Source: Diplosphaera chodatii
Taxonomy: Eukaryota > Chlorophyta > Trebouxiophyceae > Prasiolales > Stichococcaceae
Direction of reading: 5' to 3'
Assembly (NCBI GenBank): GCA_032358165.1
Contig: JAALGY010000037.1
Location: 149,001-213,000, forward strand
DNA: 64,000 nt
In this document: positions 1 through 11,890 of the stretch, one piece after another
How the letters are laid out: every line of letters starts with the position of its first letter
Numbering within the stretch: position 1 is the first letter of the stretch
Made by a program: the position numbers and the translations under genes
Notes under the pieces: generated by a model
Database searches by the model: none
What the model was told of the DNA's origin: nothing
Seen by the model: the letters and a program-made list of their open reading frames with translations, nothing else

Positions 1-1322
1 AGGGAACAGCGCCTGCTGTGTGATGGTGCCGTTCATGCTGTCTGGCTGCGAGTACACGCCCTTCATCTCGTTGAACACCACGCCCTTGTACACAATGGGG
101 TCCTGCGAAAGCATGCACGACCATTAGGTCAGCCTAGACCGGCTGAGCAAACATCTGCAAAATCAGTGTCCCACATGCAAACACTTGCCTCTGCTGACTC
201 CAGCTCATAGTGCCACCCCTCCTGCGCAAATGTCTTCGGGTCGCGCACACAATTCGGGTGGAACACCGCATCCAGGTACACGTCCACCAAGTTGTAGAAG
301 TCCTGCGAGTAATGGCTCGAACTACTCACACCACAGCTGTGGTGGCCAACAGTTCGCTCACCTCACTGCGGTGACTGCATATACCATGCCAGCCGAACAC
401 ATAAGTACATAAAAAACAGCCCACCTGCTGGTTGCACGAAGCAACAGGGTAGCATGTCCGATCCGGATATGTGAATGCGTTCAAAAAAGTGTTCAGTGAG
501 CCCTGCGCGCAGCAGCACACACAGCGTTAGACCGTGGTGGTAGTGCACCATCTCTGACCCATGGCTCCTGTGTGGCTGAGAAGCAGTCGAACCGCGATTC
601 TCTGTGATGTGGCTGCCCATTACATACTTCACATGCAACGCTGTGAGCTACTACTTCCGATGCATACCTTCATGAGCTCCACGAAGGGCTCCTTGATCGG
701 GTATTTGCGAGAGCCACAGAGCACCGAGTGCTCCAGGATGTGCGGGATGCCCTTGCTGTTTTCCACCGGTGTGCGCAGCACGACGCCAAACGTCTTGTTC
801 TCGTCACTGTTGACGAGCGACATGACCTGGCAGCCTGCATGTCCAACTACCTTGTCATCGTCGCCACATAAGCTGTCGCCACATGATCAGCCGGCCCATC
901 GTACTGCTGCCTCGCATCCACAGTGCCACAGCACTGCTCGGAAGCTATGCTCACCTGTCTTCTGGTGCCTGTACGTCAGGACACGAGAGTCGTACTCCGC
1001 CACAAACTGGTCGCGCACGAGCTCAAAGCCGTGCAGCGACTTGGGCGCCTCATACGACTGTTGCTCAACAACCGGCGCGGGAGCCACAGCCACTGCCTGA
1101 ATCTGCGGGCATGTGCGGGCATGACCCCAGCCTGCATCTCAGAAGTGACAATAGCATGAACGTGAGGCAAGCCGAGGCATGGACTCGCTCGATTAGGAGC
1201 CGATCCGCGCAGCGCTGCACTTGAACAGCTTCCTCACGTGACTGGAGCCGCGGCGCAACTGGCGCGCTCTGCCTCAGCGGCTGTCCTGAAAGAGGCCGCC
1301 GTTGGGTTCGCAACACCGATAC
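1..1322 (-). CDS. PREP1: Presequence protease PreP (M16C metallopeptidase), N-terminal part, cut by window edge
   Basis: Zinc oligopeptidase that degrades cleaved transit peptides and presequences inside plastids and mitochondria. On the minus strand the exons read in order: a basic Arg/Ser-rich leader (about 1175-1322), an exon with FELVRDQFVAEYDSRVLTYRH (about 970-1085), an exon with ENKTFGVVLRTP and the inverted zinc motif HILEH in GIPHILEHSVLCGSRKYP (about 670-823), then TFLNAFTYPDRTCYPVAS, DFYNLVDVYLDAVFHP and GVVFNEMKGVYSQPDS up to the left edge. This follows plant PreP closely. The rest, including the second M16 half, lies outside. The leader exon has no in-frame ATG before a stop at about 1359, and an acceptor-like ctgcag precedes base 1322, so the true start is in an upstream exon between here and ORC5. 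Identification is firm; the start is unknown. Confidence 0.93.
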
Positions 1323-1793
1323 CTGCAGTTCAAGGCTGCAACCAGTCAGGGCGCAACCCTACAAGCGCACAGCATGCATGTGCATTGTGGCAGTCTGTGC
1401 TCAGTGCTGCCTGTACCTTTGCTGCCACATGTTGGCACCGAGTGCAAGCTGCATTCGTGGTCCTTAGCAGCGGTGCTAGGGCCCTGGCCCGCAGTGCCAG
1501 CAACATGAACCCAGTGCTCCTGATGCACTGCCAAACACCCTTTGTGGATGTTGCACACGAGCTTTTCACCCAGCTGCCTGTCGCAACTTGAGCAAAGTTG
1601 CAGTACGCAAACTGAAAGCTGAATATGAAGATCAGCACAACACACCCTGCCAGGTGCTGTCAGCGCTGTGTGCACTGTAACAGACACGCGACCATCGCGT
1701 TGCTGTTCGGGCAGCCACGGATGCAGGGTTTGCTGCAGGGCGGTTTGTCATGTTTCTGCATAATTGGGTGTGTCCAATCGAGCGCAGATCAGC
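1323..1793. other. Intergenic / PreP 5' region
   Basis: This lies between the first recognised PreP exon and the ORC5 stop, both on the minus strand. It should hold the missing first PreP exon and promoter and the ORC5 3' UTR. An open minus frame (about 1346-1687) starting MSVTVHTALTAPGR could supply a leader, but I could not join it to the next exon in phase. Confidence 0.4.
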
Positions 1794-4129
1794 TCACTGG
1801 ACATACTGCTGCAGGTTCAAGCCTATCCGCTGGGCCATGTCTCGTGCCAGGGCGTCTGGCACACTGCACGTGTACTTGGCACCGCGCAGCGTGTCGCCGG
1901 GACCCTGTGATGTCAGCAAGCTGGCCTCGGAGTCTGTTGGCTGATTGGTCATGCCCGGTTCGGCTCATGCATGTCATGCCCAAATGTTGCAAGCAGGGCG
2001 GCACTACAGGCGCGCCTGAGACAGCAGGCGCATGGACACCAGCGACGCCACATGCCCCAGGACCTCTGCGCTCTGCAGCTCATCTTGCGACGCTGAGCCG
2101 CCTGGCACGTTACCACTCCCGCCGGACGCAAGCCCAGTGTGCTCCTCAGCCAGGCTCCAGAACAGGGCTAGCAGCCGCTCCAGGCCGAAGGAGTGCCGGC
2201 CCTTGAGCTTCGCCGAAAGCGCCTCGTCCATCTGTAGGTTCAATGACGCAACATGACCATACTCGGTTCGAGCCAAGGCCAACTGATCACCCTGAGTGTC
2301 CCTTTCCTGCTTATGCCTACCTCTAAGATACCTGAACAGGCTAGCTCAGAATGCCTATGTCTGACAGCGCCCTGACCTGCTTGTCGTGGGCGAGCTGGCC
2401 CCTGCGCCGCCGCTTGCGGGCACGTGGGTCGCACACCTGCCGATTTTCCTGCTCCTTGGTGCGAGATGCCACATACGCCGCCACCAGCAGGATACAGGCG
2501 AAGCGCGGCAGCTGTAGCCTGCGGCTCATACTTGAAGTTGGGAGCATAACAACACAACCTTCACTCAAGCCTCAGATACTTCAGCGCACCCAAGATCGGC
2601 TGCTGACAATTGTGGCAGGTACCGGGTGGAAGCGCACCCTGCTTCGGTGCCATCATCATGGTCAGGAGGAATTTCCATCCCTGATGTGTAGGCCTCCGTG
2701 GGGTGGCCCATCGTCACAGGACGAACCCGCCGCTTTGCACTGGGGTCACGCCTGCTGTACCGTGCGAGTATGCCGCGAATGCCGCCGATGCACCTCATGG
2801 TAGCACCGGGCGGGGGGACCCAGCGGCGCGCTGATGTCGCGTGACGTCGTGGGAAGGGGGGCGGCCCGCGTGAGCCGGGGTCCGGTGCATGCTGCTGCTG
2901 GCCATCTGCAGCGACGTCCGCTTCAGCGGCCCGCCTGCGTGCGCGATGTGCTTCTGTGTGCCGCAGCACCAGCTGCACATCTTCACAGCTGCGAGTGGCG
3001 CGCTGCATCGACTGCAGCTGGTTGCCCAACAGCTGCTGGTCTGCATCACCTTTGGGCTGCCATGGCAACAGCACCTGCGCAGATCAATGTTCCACGGCCT
3101 TGCAAGCGCCAGGACAGGCAGCCCACATCAATTGTCATCCTTCTGCCAGCAGCATGACAGCGGGCTCGGCAGTAGTACGAGGTCAATCACCTTGGTCAGA
3201 TCTGGTGCCGCATAGCTGTCAAATGAAAGGGTGTCCAGAGCGGGCATCTCACGCACGCCGGACTGGAAGGTGCCAACACCTGGCGCCTGCTGGCTGATCA
3301 GTATCCATGCCACATTGGCGGAGCTGCAAGTGAGCAGCGACGCCAACAGCGCTGCAGGCAGCTGCTCTGCGGCATCTATCACCACACATGCCATGTCCCC
3401 GGTTTGTGGGACCAGCCCTGCGGCATATGTCAGGGCACGTGGCCAGCATGTATTCATATGAAAATGGCTCTCAGCTGGGCGCGTCACAGCAATCTGGCCG
3501 TGTGCATTCGCTCGTCACCCTCGAGAGCGGGCGGGAAAGCGTCCAGCCCTTCGCAGCGTGTCTCAGCTGCATAGCCATTGGCCCGCTGCCGCACTCTACC
3601 CTGCACATGTGATGAAGTGGCTGTCAACAGCTAGTCATGCATGTGCCCTCAGTGTTTCCTCTATTTCTCTCTCATAGTAAAAGACAGGTGCACCTTAAGC
3701 TGGTCCAGGATGGATCGCGTTATCGCTTTTGGCTTGCTAGACTCCATAGCGTTTATGTACGCATGCAGCTGCGGCTTCGCCTGCAGCAAGCTCCTGCGAG
3801 ACCACCCACGCCTGACCGTCGACCTACCCTGGTCGCCCACGCATCAAGCCTGACCGCCGCTAAAGTGCACGCTAAACATGTGGTAGCTTGACATGTGGTA
3901 GCTGAGCGGCACCAGCAGGTGCGCACCTAACCAGTGCAGTCTTCCCCGTCGCTGCACCGCCATACATCAGCAGAGGTCTCTCCGCTGTGCGCCCTGAGAG
4001 GTGCTTCCATAAACATGTGATCTGCTGTTGGCGACCTGGCCACTGATCCAGCAGCTGCTCTGGTACACCCGCCGCGGAAGGTGCTGCACCAGCGTCTGCC
4101 CGCTGCTCCATTGCAGGGTGATGCACCAT
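1794..4129 (-). CDS. ORC5: Origin recognition complex subunit 5
   Basis: ORC5 is an AAA+-like subunit of the six-part complex that marks replication origins in the nucleus. The first exon (to about 3930) has the family start FPGR-like element as QWPGRQQQI and a complete P-loop, YGGAATGKTALVR. A middle exon (about 3150-3400) carries the Walker B region as CVVIDAAEQLP, followed by WILISQQAPG and LSFDSYAAPDLTKVI. The C-terminal ORC5 domain follows as FACILLVAAYVASRTKEQ (about 2440-2510), HSFGLERLLALFWSLAEEH (about 2150-2210) and a last exon GAKYTCSVPDALARDM ending GLNLQQYVQ, with stop TGA at 1794-1796. The start is the first ATG of the open frame (4127-4129); a second ATG at 4109-4111 is possible. 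The gene is head-to-head with the SWIM-RING gene, about 320 bp apart. Confidence 0.92.
3876..3903. repeat. Short tandem repeat in ORC5 intron
   Basis: Two copies of acatgtggtagct lie 15 bp apart inside an ORC5 intron. Probably local slippage or duplication; no function is implied. Confidence 0.6.
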
Positions 4130-4449
4130 GTAGTGATCTGCGTGGCGGACGGTCTGCTTCAATATTCCCAGCGCGAATACAAGTTCACCACCAACATGAA
4201 TATGAAATGGTCAGGCACGCTGAGATGCTGTCGATCATGAGTGAGCAAATGGGACGAAGTCGGGATGTTCCTGCCAGCATGCGTCATCTGCATCATGCAC
4301 GTGTGTGGGTCTACATCGCCACCCCGGTTCAACCTGTCTTGCCCTCAGTTTCATATCACGACGATACGCATGCAGAGACTTCTGGAACGGTGTGTCTTAC
4401 CGGTGAACCCGCCGTGACGTTTGCACCATCCATTGCCATCGACGTCAGA

Positions 4450-6706
4450 ATGGCAAGAGCTGGGAGGCAGCAGCGGCACACGATCGACCTGACCGGAGAT
4501 GCACCTACACAGCGTTTTACCCTGACACCCGGAGCCGCTGCAGATGGCGGAGCCGATGTACTAGACTTGACGCAGGACGACGATGCAGATTTGACCGCGG
4601 GCCCTGGTGCCGCCGCAGCAGCACCAGCGAAGCCTGCTGCGAAGCCGCGCAGGAAGCGGTCCGCCGCGGCAGCAGGATGCCAGGCCGCAGGACCCGGCGC
4701 TGCACAGGCGAACGCATCAGCTGAGCCTGCGGCTGGTGAGTCATCACAGCGTGCACAGCACACTGTGCGTCAGTGCTTGATAATCTGTCAAGCTGTGTGC
4801 AGGGTGTGGCCCTGACCAGGCCTGACATCACAAAGTAACTCTGCAGGATCAAAGAGACAGAAGGTAGGCAAGAAAGACACACCGCCAAAGAAGGAAAAGC
4901 CGCCAAAGAAGGAGAAGGAGAAGCGGCAGAATGCCTTCGGGCGGACTGTGCCATGGTCCGCGAAGCCCTCGCAGAAGGTGCAGGAGCGCATGGCACGCGC
5001 CATGCCAGGTGCGCTGTTCTACCGAGGATTCAATGGTCAATCACAGGCATACCAAGGCTAAGCATTGGTAGTGGAGGACCGTCCCAGACATCATGCATAC
5101 AGCATGCAGAGAGTGCCCTCTAGAAGGTCGGGCACATTTGCTGCAGGTTCAGGCCACAGGCTGTTCTTGATCAGCCGGAAGACTGTGGCGCCTGTGGGCG
5201 CCGATGATGGCCCAGTCGAGGACTTTGTCGTGCTTGGTGCAACAGGTGAGGCTCAACACTGCACTATTGATAGGGCAGTGCGTCAGTTGTTACAGCATTG
5301 CGCACGACCAAGGAACCTCATACGACCCTCCCCCGCTGCAGGCTCCGTGTACACGGTGAAAGTGGGTCGCCATCCCTCGTGCTCCTGCCCGGACCATGCC
5401 AAGGGCAACCTCTGCAAGCACCAGTTGGTGCGCCGCGCAATTTCAAAGCAGCTTTCCGGCTGCAAAGGCGGCCTTGGCGGCATAGCTGATGCGTGCCTGG
5501 CATTGACGGCAGCGTGTTGTGCGCAGTTCGTCATGCTGCGGGTGCTGCGGCTGGCTCAGGACGACCCCCTCGTCTGGCAGCGCGCCCTGCTCAAGGGCGA
5601 GGTGCGCCGCTCCTACACTGGCTGGCCGGCACTGGCTGCAAGCCCTGGTGGTCCTGTCAGAGGCTACCTGCCCATCGCGATACACCTGTTGTTGCCTGTG
5701 CCCTCAATGCTGGGCTCGCATGCCCAGGCGGAGGAGGTGCTGTCGGGCGCCCGCAGCCAGCGCACCGCGGACATGCACGTGCATGCCAGCGATGCGGTGC
5801 AGCGCGCCTGGCGGGCGGCCTCCGGCGGCGCGCCGGCTGAGCAGGAGGTGCGCTGCAGGCGTGGTTGCACGGCATCCTGGCATGAATTGACATCTTGCAT
5901 TGAGGAACCAGCGCAAAGCGATCTGTGCAGCCAGGTGTTGCAGCTGTTGAGGCCCTGGCTCCTGCTGTGCGGTAGGCGGCAGGTAGCCAGGCTCCAACGC
6001 GGGCGATGGAGGGCGCAGAGTGCGCCATCTGCTTTGACGAGCTGACGGGCGGCGCCACGGCAGCGGAGCGGGCTGTGGCCACCTGCGAGTCGTGTGGCAA
6101 CCACCTGCACAAGCAGGTGTGCTCTGTTGCCGAAGCTGTTCCCAATGCCTTTGCTGCTTGCTCAGCTGCATGCTGACAATCAGCCCAGGTAACGACACTT
6201 CTGTTATCCTGATCCCGCAGTGCTTTGCGAAGTGGGCAGCCGCGAAGCAGGGCCAGGTCACCTGCCCGTACTGCCGCAGCGCATGGGCCATGCCTGCAGC
6301 GCCCGCCGGCGCCGGCTCCGCTGCTGCGGGTGGCTACATGAACCTGTCGCAGTACAGCGAGGACCACCGCAACACGCAGTCGCTGGAAGACCTGTACGGT
6401 GAGTACAGCTGTCCTTTCTGTAGCAAACACACAGGGACCGCAGCCCATGCAGGACGCGGGATGGTTCTGCACGTTTGGCTAGGTGCTCGAGATGATCTCT
6501 TTCTTGGCATTATCCCCCTGCAGGTGCAACAGCAGTGTGGATTAATCATCATGCCAGAGGCGGGAATGCTCGACATGCAGTCAGGTATGTGCATACAGGC
6601 AGCACGTCGTCATTAAACACAGCTGAGTGCGAATGGCAGTGACGCATGTCATCACTGAGCTGCCTGGTTGCTCTGTACGTGCAGGTTGTACGACCGATTG
6701 CGGTAA
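4450..6706 (+). CDS. SWIM zinc finger and RING E3 ubiquitin ligase (ZSWIM2/MEKK1-type) with SIM-like motifs
   Basis: Likely an E3 ubiquitin ligase. The first exon, from ATG 4450, holds two SUMO-interaction-like motifs, RHTIDLTGDA and DVLDLTQDDD, then a Lys/Arg-rich stretch suggesting nuclear location. The next exon (about 4848-5009) is very lysine-rich and ends in a block with TVPWSAKPSQKVQERMARAM. A SWIM zinc finger follows (about 5350-5425) with CSCPDHAKGNLCKH, i.e. CxC...CxH. The RING starts at about 6015 with CAICFDEL, then CESCGNHLH, and continues after an intron as CFAKWAAAKQGQVTCPYC. A conserved tail (SQYSEDHRNTQSLEDLYG) follows, then two small exons spelling VWINHHARGG...RLYDRLR, with stop TAA at 6704-6706. 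This order (SWIM, then RING, then short tail) matches the plant MEKK1-related SWIM proteins and ZSWIM2. Pairing with SIMs is unusual (see findings). Earlier in-frame codons exist upstream of 4450, but the ATG just before the first SIM is the simplest start. Confidence 0.85.
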
Positions 6707-7309
6707 CTGCGGCAGAACTTGCTTGACGAGCTGCAGCCAAACCCTTTCTGGTGGTGCCCTGACGTCACTCTGTGCATGCCTCGTGACAACAACTCCACGG
6801 CTGTCTGGGCAACCAGTCAGTAGGAATAGCGAGAGGATGCACTGAGCTGTGCGGGGTGGTTGCGCAACGCCGGCACCTTGATGTCAGCACGTGCAGCACG
6901 CCATCGATGGCAATGTGAATGGCAATGTGTGTTAATGCAGCATCAATGTACCGTCAGAGTGGTTGCCACGCTCGTCACCCATGCTGATAAACACCAGATT
7001 TTGCAGTGACGCAGCGTTTCTGCAGCAGTCAGATTTATCGTGCCATCATATCGTGCTTTGCCATTCTGGGTTGTAGCGCATGCTGGCTGCAGCCCTCCTT
7101 GCACATGAGATTTGGGGCACTAGGCTCATGCTGATTGCAGGTTTGTATGCTAACTCTGCAACTCGCACCACTGCTGGCAATCTGCATGCTGTGGATGTAA
7201 TTACTGTACACTTGAGGGATATACAGCAGGGTGTCCAGCACCACGAAGGGATACAACCGAGGCCCGCTCGGTCTGAACAAATAGCCAGAATAGACTGCCA
7301 CGAACAGCT
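6707..7309. other. Convergent intergenic region, SWIM-RING / CSN2
   Basis: This stretch holds the 3' ends of two converging genes. A small direct repeat (atggcaatgtg twice, about 6906-6929) is visible. I see no supported gene. Confidence 0.5.
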
Positions 7310-9892
7310 TCACAGCAGCTTGTTCGCCAGTGTGCTCTGCAGGGCTTCCAGCTGCGACGCCCATTTGTGGATGGCGGTGTACTTCTCGGTGCCCTGCTGC
7401 CGGTCCTCCAGCTCCAGCAGCTGGTTCACCTGCAAGGTTCACTCGGCTCTGTATCTTTCTGCGTTTGCACGGAGTGTCAAGCGCACAGGCCATAGGCACA
7501 CGATATGGCGTGGTGGTTTACACCAGTTGCACTGTGGTGACATGGATTCAGTGCAATGCGTGCCTGGTCAAGGGAGCCGCGAATGCGACCATCAAGAATG
7601 AGGGACACTAGCAGCTGCTCCACATCCGCTTCTGGCACGTTCAGCTGCTTGGACACGTATGGTATCCGAATGCGCGTATACGGCTGTATGAGTTTCAATA
7701 CCACCTGTGAACAAGCATGCTGCAGTTATAACATGAAGCAGCGAGGTGGCAAAGCCAATCTCATGAGGGAACTGTATCCATCTGCAGATGCAAACCTGCA
7801 TGCGGATGTTTTTGAGCAGGTCCTCGATGTACTGGCTGATGAAAGAGTCTGCCATGATCGTCTGCCTGCCGTGCGGGACAGCACTCTGTTGGCCTGAGAT
7901 TGCACAACACCACCCAAAGTGCAGATGTCCAAACCTGCATGCGTGTGTGGACAGCCAGCAGCAAAAGCACGCCTGTTGGTTTTGAGCGTCTTCTCAAACT
8001 CGTTGATGTTGTTGCGCTGATAGGCGTCGACCAGACTGGTCATTGCCACCACATCTGGGTCACTCCTGTATGGCTTAGCTTCCTGCCAATCACAGCAGGG
8101 ACATGCTGAGCCACATGTTGCAACCTACCTACATGAGAAACCAAGTGAAATGACAGCAATATGCACACCTGGGCGTCGAAAGGGTCCACATCGCTCTGAT
8201 TCAGCATGGTGGCCAGCACCAGGTACTTCAGACACTGGATGCGCCGCACGGCCCCTGCTTCATCGTAGTTCTTGAACGCCTGTACATGTTGCATTCATGC
8301 TTCAGCCAAGGCTGTGCGCAAGCGCCCCTGCGTAGTGCAGGAGCTACAGTGCTACGAACCTGCACATGTGTGCTGCCGTACGTCACAGGCCCTGCCATGT
8401 GTTCTGTGCGTGATGGTCACCGTACAGGCTTGCCCTCACCTCGAAGAAGTCGGTGGCCGCGTCGGACCAGAGGCGCTCGTGCATGTGCATCTTGCCGCCG
8501 CACTCGCGGATGATGGCCATGATGCGCGGGTGCGGGATGGCCGACTTGATGGCCAGCGCCCGCATGTACAACTCCTTTAGCTTCTTCGTGTTCTTCTGCT
8601 CCGTGTAGATCTGAGAGCACAAGTTCAGCTACTCCATGATGCCATGTCTCTTTAGTACCCAGATTTGTGTCAATCAAGCACGCATGGACGGAGCTGATGC
8701 AAATCACCTGAATTTCAAGTGCATAGATCTCCAGCAGCTGTGTACCCTTTTTCAAATCATCGCCACCCCCGTCTGTCTGGCAGGACCTGCAAGGTCGCAG
8801 CAGTCGACAGTGAAGTTGTATTTATGCATCGAATCTGCATGCTTTGCGCTGGATGATCGTCATCAAGGCATTGTCTGCTGCAACAGCAGTGGGCCATATG
8901 GCGCCTGTGAGACACACTTGTGAAGGTCCTTCAGGATGCGAATTGCGCGGCTGTACTCCTTCACACGGAACCACAAGCCGCACAGCTTCAGATTGGTCTT
9001 GAACCACAGCCGCTCATTGTTGCCCTCCTTCAATGCGTCTAGCGTGATAGCATAAAACTCCTGCACGAGTCGTGAGCTAGGACCATCAGCATGACACATC
9101 GCTGCAACGGCGAGGTTGCCACAGCAGCAGAGAGCTCGTGCACAGCAGGAGTGCAAGCACACCTGCAGCAAGCGCATGTTGGAGCTGGTGGACACATGGT
9201 CCAGCAGGCTGTTGATCTTCTTCTCGCCCTGGTTCCGCGTCACCGCAGTCTTGGTGTAGGACAGCAGCTCCCTGCGCATCCAAGCAGTTGGTGATGCATG
9301 TTGCTGTGCCACCAACACCTTGCCCACATTTGCAGGCTGTTCACCCACCTATATGCGTCCAGCATCGCGTCGGTGTTGCCGAGGCGGTACTGCACCTTGA
9401 CGATCTGCTTATACGCCTTAAAGCCCCTAGATGGCATCAATAACCATCAGATGCAATCCACTTCAGCAAATGTCAGGACGATGTCCTGACGGGCTGCACA
9501 AAGTCCGCACCATTCTCCTTTGTCGCTGTTTTCGAGCGCGACGACTTTCTCAAAACCCTCTAGGGCCTCCTGAAAGTTCTCTCCTTCCAGAGCAGCTGCA
9601 AGCAAGACACCGATGCCGTTAGAGCATCGAATGCTTCCTGTGCGCTTCTGGGCTGGGATGCGTAGCTAGCATGCAAACCTTTGGCGCCATAATATGTGTT
9701 TTCTGTTTCGATCTGCTCGTCCTCCTCCGGCTCATCATCCTCAGAATACTCGAAGCCATAGTCTGCGCGCAAAGGCACTAGAGCTTTGCTGAGAGCTGCA
9801 GGTGGTTGCCATGTCGACTGCGCATGTCAAACCTCCGTGCAGCATGATGCTTTGCCCTTCGTGTACTAACCTTCCATTTCGTCGTCCGACAT
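7310..9892 (-). CDS. CSN2: COP9 signalosome complex subunit 2
   Basis: PCI-domain subunit of the COP9 signalosome, which removes NEDD8/RUB1 from cullin-RING ligases. Exons on the minus strand follow CSN2 from end to end: MSDDEMEG (start ATG 9890-9892); an acidic exon [16 protein letters not shown] and [162 protein letters not shown]; the PCI winged-helix part [19 protein letters not shown] and [13 protein letters not shown]; and the last exon [13 protein letters not shown]...[17 protein letters not shown] with stop TGA at 7310-7312. All conserved blocks are present, so the gene looks intact. At least ten introns are inferred. Confidence 0.95.
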
Positions 9893-10801
9893 GCTGGAAC
9901 ACTCTCTTGCAGATCCCAGAGGTCCGCTGACAACCGGCACGGAAAGGCCTCCTGTTGATCGAATCGCCAAAAACTTTACCACACGCGATGCACACCACGG
10001 TTGAAGTCTTCGCGGGGGTTGATCTGCAGTTCACAAGCGTTGTTTGAGGCGAAACACCGAACTTTGTGCAAGCTGCAGAGTCCACATGAGTGAGTGGTGA
10101 GTGAGTGAGTGAGTGAGACCCCAGAAAGGGGTGGTCGGCCGGTTTTCGCCGGCCCAATAAGATTTCAAATGCTGACTAATCCGGTTCTAGCGGTCTCGGC
10201 CTCTCAGCCCTCGGTTGCACAGTGGTTGCACATGCACACAGCGTGCAGCAGATCCTTTTCCGTGGTCTCAGTCCATTTGGGTCTCGTTCCTGTGCTCTCT
10301 TCTGAGGTGATGGCCTCTGGCGACACTCCCCATTTCGACATATGACCACGTGAAACTCTTCGTGGTCGTTCACAACCACTGTAGAGAACACTGCGGATGG
10401 TGTAGTGGTGTGGTAGGCCTCTGTTATCCTGCGTCTGCGGGTGCACCGTCTTTCTGTGTCAGCACCGCAGTGCAGGTCAGCGTCCTGCGCCATCCTCTTG
10501 CTGGACATGACCTCAAGCCGGCCATCGCCTTTGTGGTGCATCCTATCTCAGGTAGGGCGCGTGGGATAGGCGAGCTGATCGATGTACCGATGGTGCAAAT
10601 TGTCACTGAGCAGCCCTGGTGAAACCCGATACCAGGCGTTCTGCACACTCATCGGCGTGCTGCGGACGTGTATCAAACCCATCTGCTGATCGAGTCTGCA
10701 CATGCTCAGCGTCATCTGCTCTGGAGATATTGCGCCACCGCTGAAGGAGACGCAACCCTAGTCTACTCTGTGCTGTAAGTACACACCTAGGATACACACC
10801 A
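9893..10801. other. Intergenic region between CSN2 and SAP gene
   Basis: About 0.9 kb upstream of CSN2 (promoter side) and downstream of the SAP gene. It contains a TGAG microsatellite at 10087-10117. A 121-codon ATG-started open frame on the minus strand (10176-10541, Arg/Cys-rich, ending ERPRPLEPD) resembles nothing I know and may be chance. Nothing else is supported. Confidence 0.4.
10087..10117. repeat. TGAG tetranucleotide microsatellite
   Basis: Seven TGAG units with one interruption (tgg after the second unit), about 200 bp upstream of the CSN2 start. A simple sequence repeat. Confidence 0.9.
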
Positions 10802-11890
10802 TCAAATCTCCTCAGCTTCGTCGTCGCTCAGCACCACTGGACTCTCCTGGCGATCCGCAGCAGCAGTCCTGTTGCCACCTGCGCCACTTGCGGTGCCACC
10901 AGCCTCCCGCGGGGCTGCATCCTTTTCGGCACGCTGCAGGTTTTCGATGCGCTGCACGAGCTCCGCCTTACGACCGCTTACAGGTGCTCCACGCGCTCTG
11001 AGTGCGTCCTGCGGTTCATGGAATCTGTGTCAGCACTGTCTTGTGTATCGCTTCACGAAGCACGTGCAGGAGTTTGTGGACTGTTGGCCTACATCAGTCT
11101 TTGTTCATATTGAGGGGTATGCTCGTGCCTACCTGTAGCCCTTTCAGACTCATCAGGCCGAGCTCCAAGCGGCTGTAGGTCCGCAGTTTGCCGGTTGCTG
11201 GACTGGCCCCTGTCGCATGAGGTTGAGAAATGACTAGTCGGTTTCCACATGTGTCACATGCAGTGGGTGCAGAATCTATGTCCACCGTAAGTTGAAGCAT
11301 GCAGCAGTTCCCACCTGCTGGACTGCCTCTGGCGGAGTCCTGCCCGCTGCCAGCTGCGGCTTTCGCGCTCTTCCTGCGGTGTCAAGTAGCAGGTAAAGAA
11401 ACTGCAGGAAACTTCCGGTGCCTCTTATCAATCATGTATGTGTGCAACTAGCCTACTTTGTGCTGCCGGCTGGCGAGCCTTTCCGCTTTCGGCTGGCGTT
11501 CTTCCCTGCATTCTTCCTCAGCTTCAGCGTGCGGACCAGCGGGTTGGTGGGGTCCTGGTGCACGATCTGCGCGGGTTCTGTGCTGTGGGCTGCCACATAG
11601 CTTGGCGCCCTGCTGCACACCATGACGCTGCCGGCAGCCGGGAATATGCCCCTACAAGCTATGCGAGCTTTGTCACTGTACGAGACTGCTGCGTTCACGA
11701 TTGGACCGCATGTCAGGAGCAGCAAGCACACATCTGTGTCAACTCCGCTGCATACCTTGACGGCAGGTTCTGCAAATCTCTGAGCATGCTGGCCATGCAC
11801 CACCTCAGGTCCGTCTATCTCCTGCAGAGTTGTCAGTGCAGCTGGCAGTGTAAGTGTACGCCTCCCCACGCGCTGCTTGCCTGACGCCAC
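10802..11890 (-). CDS. SAP-domain protein with acidic C-terminus, 5' end unresolved
   Basis: I do not recognise the family. The clear part is a SAP motif (DNA/chromatin-binding helix-hairpin) split by an intron: LELGLMSLKGLQ (about 11145-11205), then DALRARGAPVSGRKAELVQR at the start of the last exon (to about 11010). The protein ends in a Gly/Ala linker and an acidic tail SPVVLSDDEAEEI, stop TGA at 10802-10804; VVLSDDEAEE resembles a SUMO-interaction motif. Upstream exons on the same strand are less sure: AGRARKPQLAAGRTPPEAVQ (about 11320-11385), IVHQDPTNPLVRTLKLRK with a basic KRKGSP stretch (about 11460-11575), and EIDGPEVVHGQHAQRFAEPA (about 11770-11835). A SAP at the C-terminus recalls Ku70 and some repair proteins, but no Ku signature was found. 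The start may lie in 11890-12400. Same strand as SPP, downstream of it. Confidence 0.5.
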
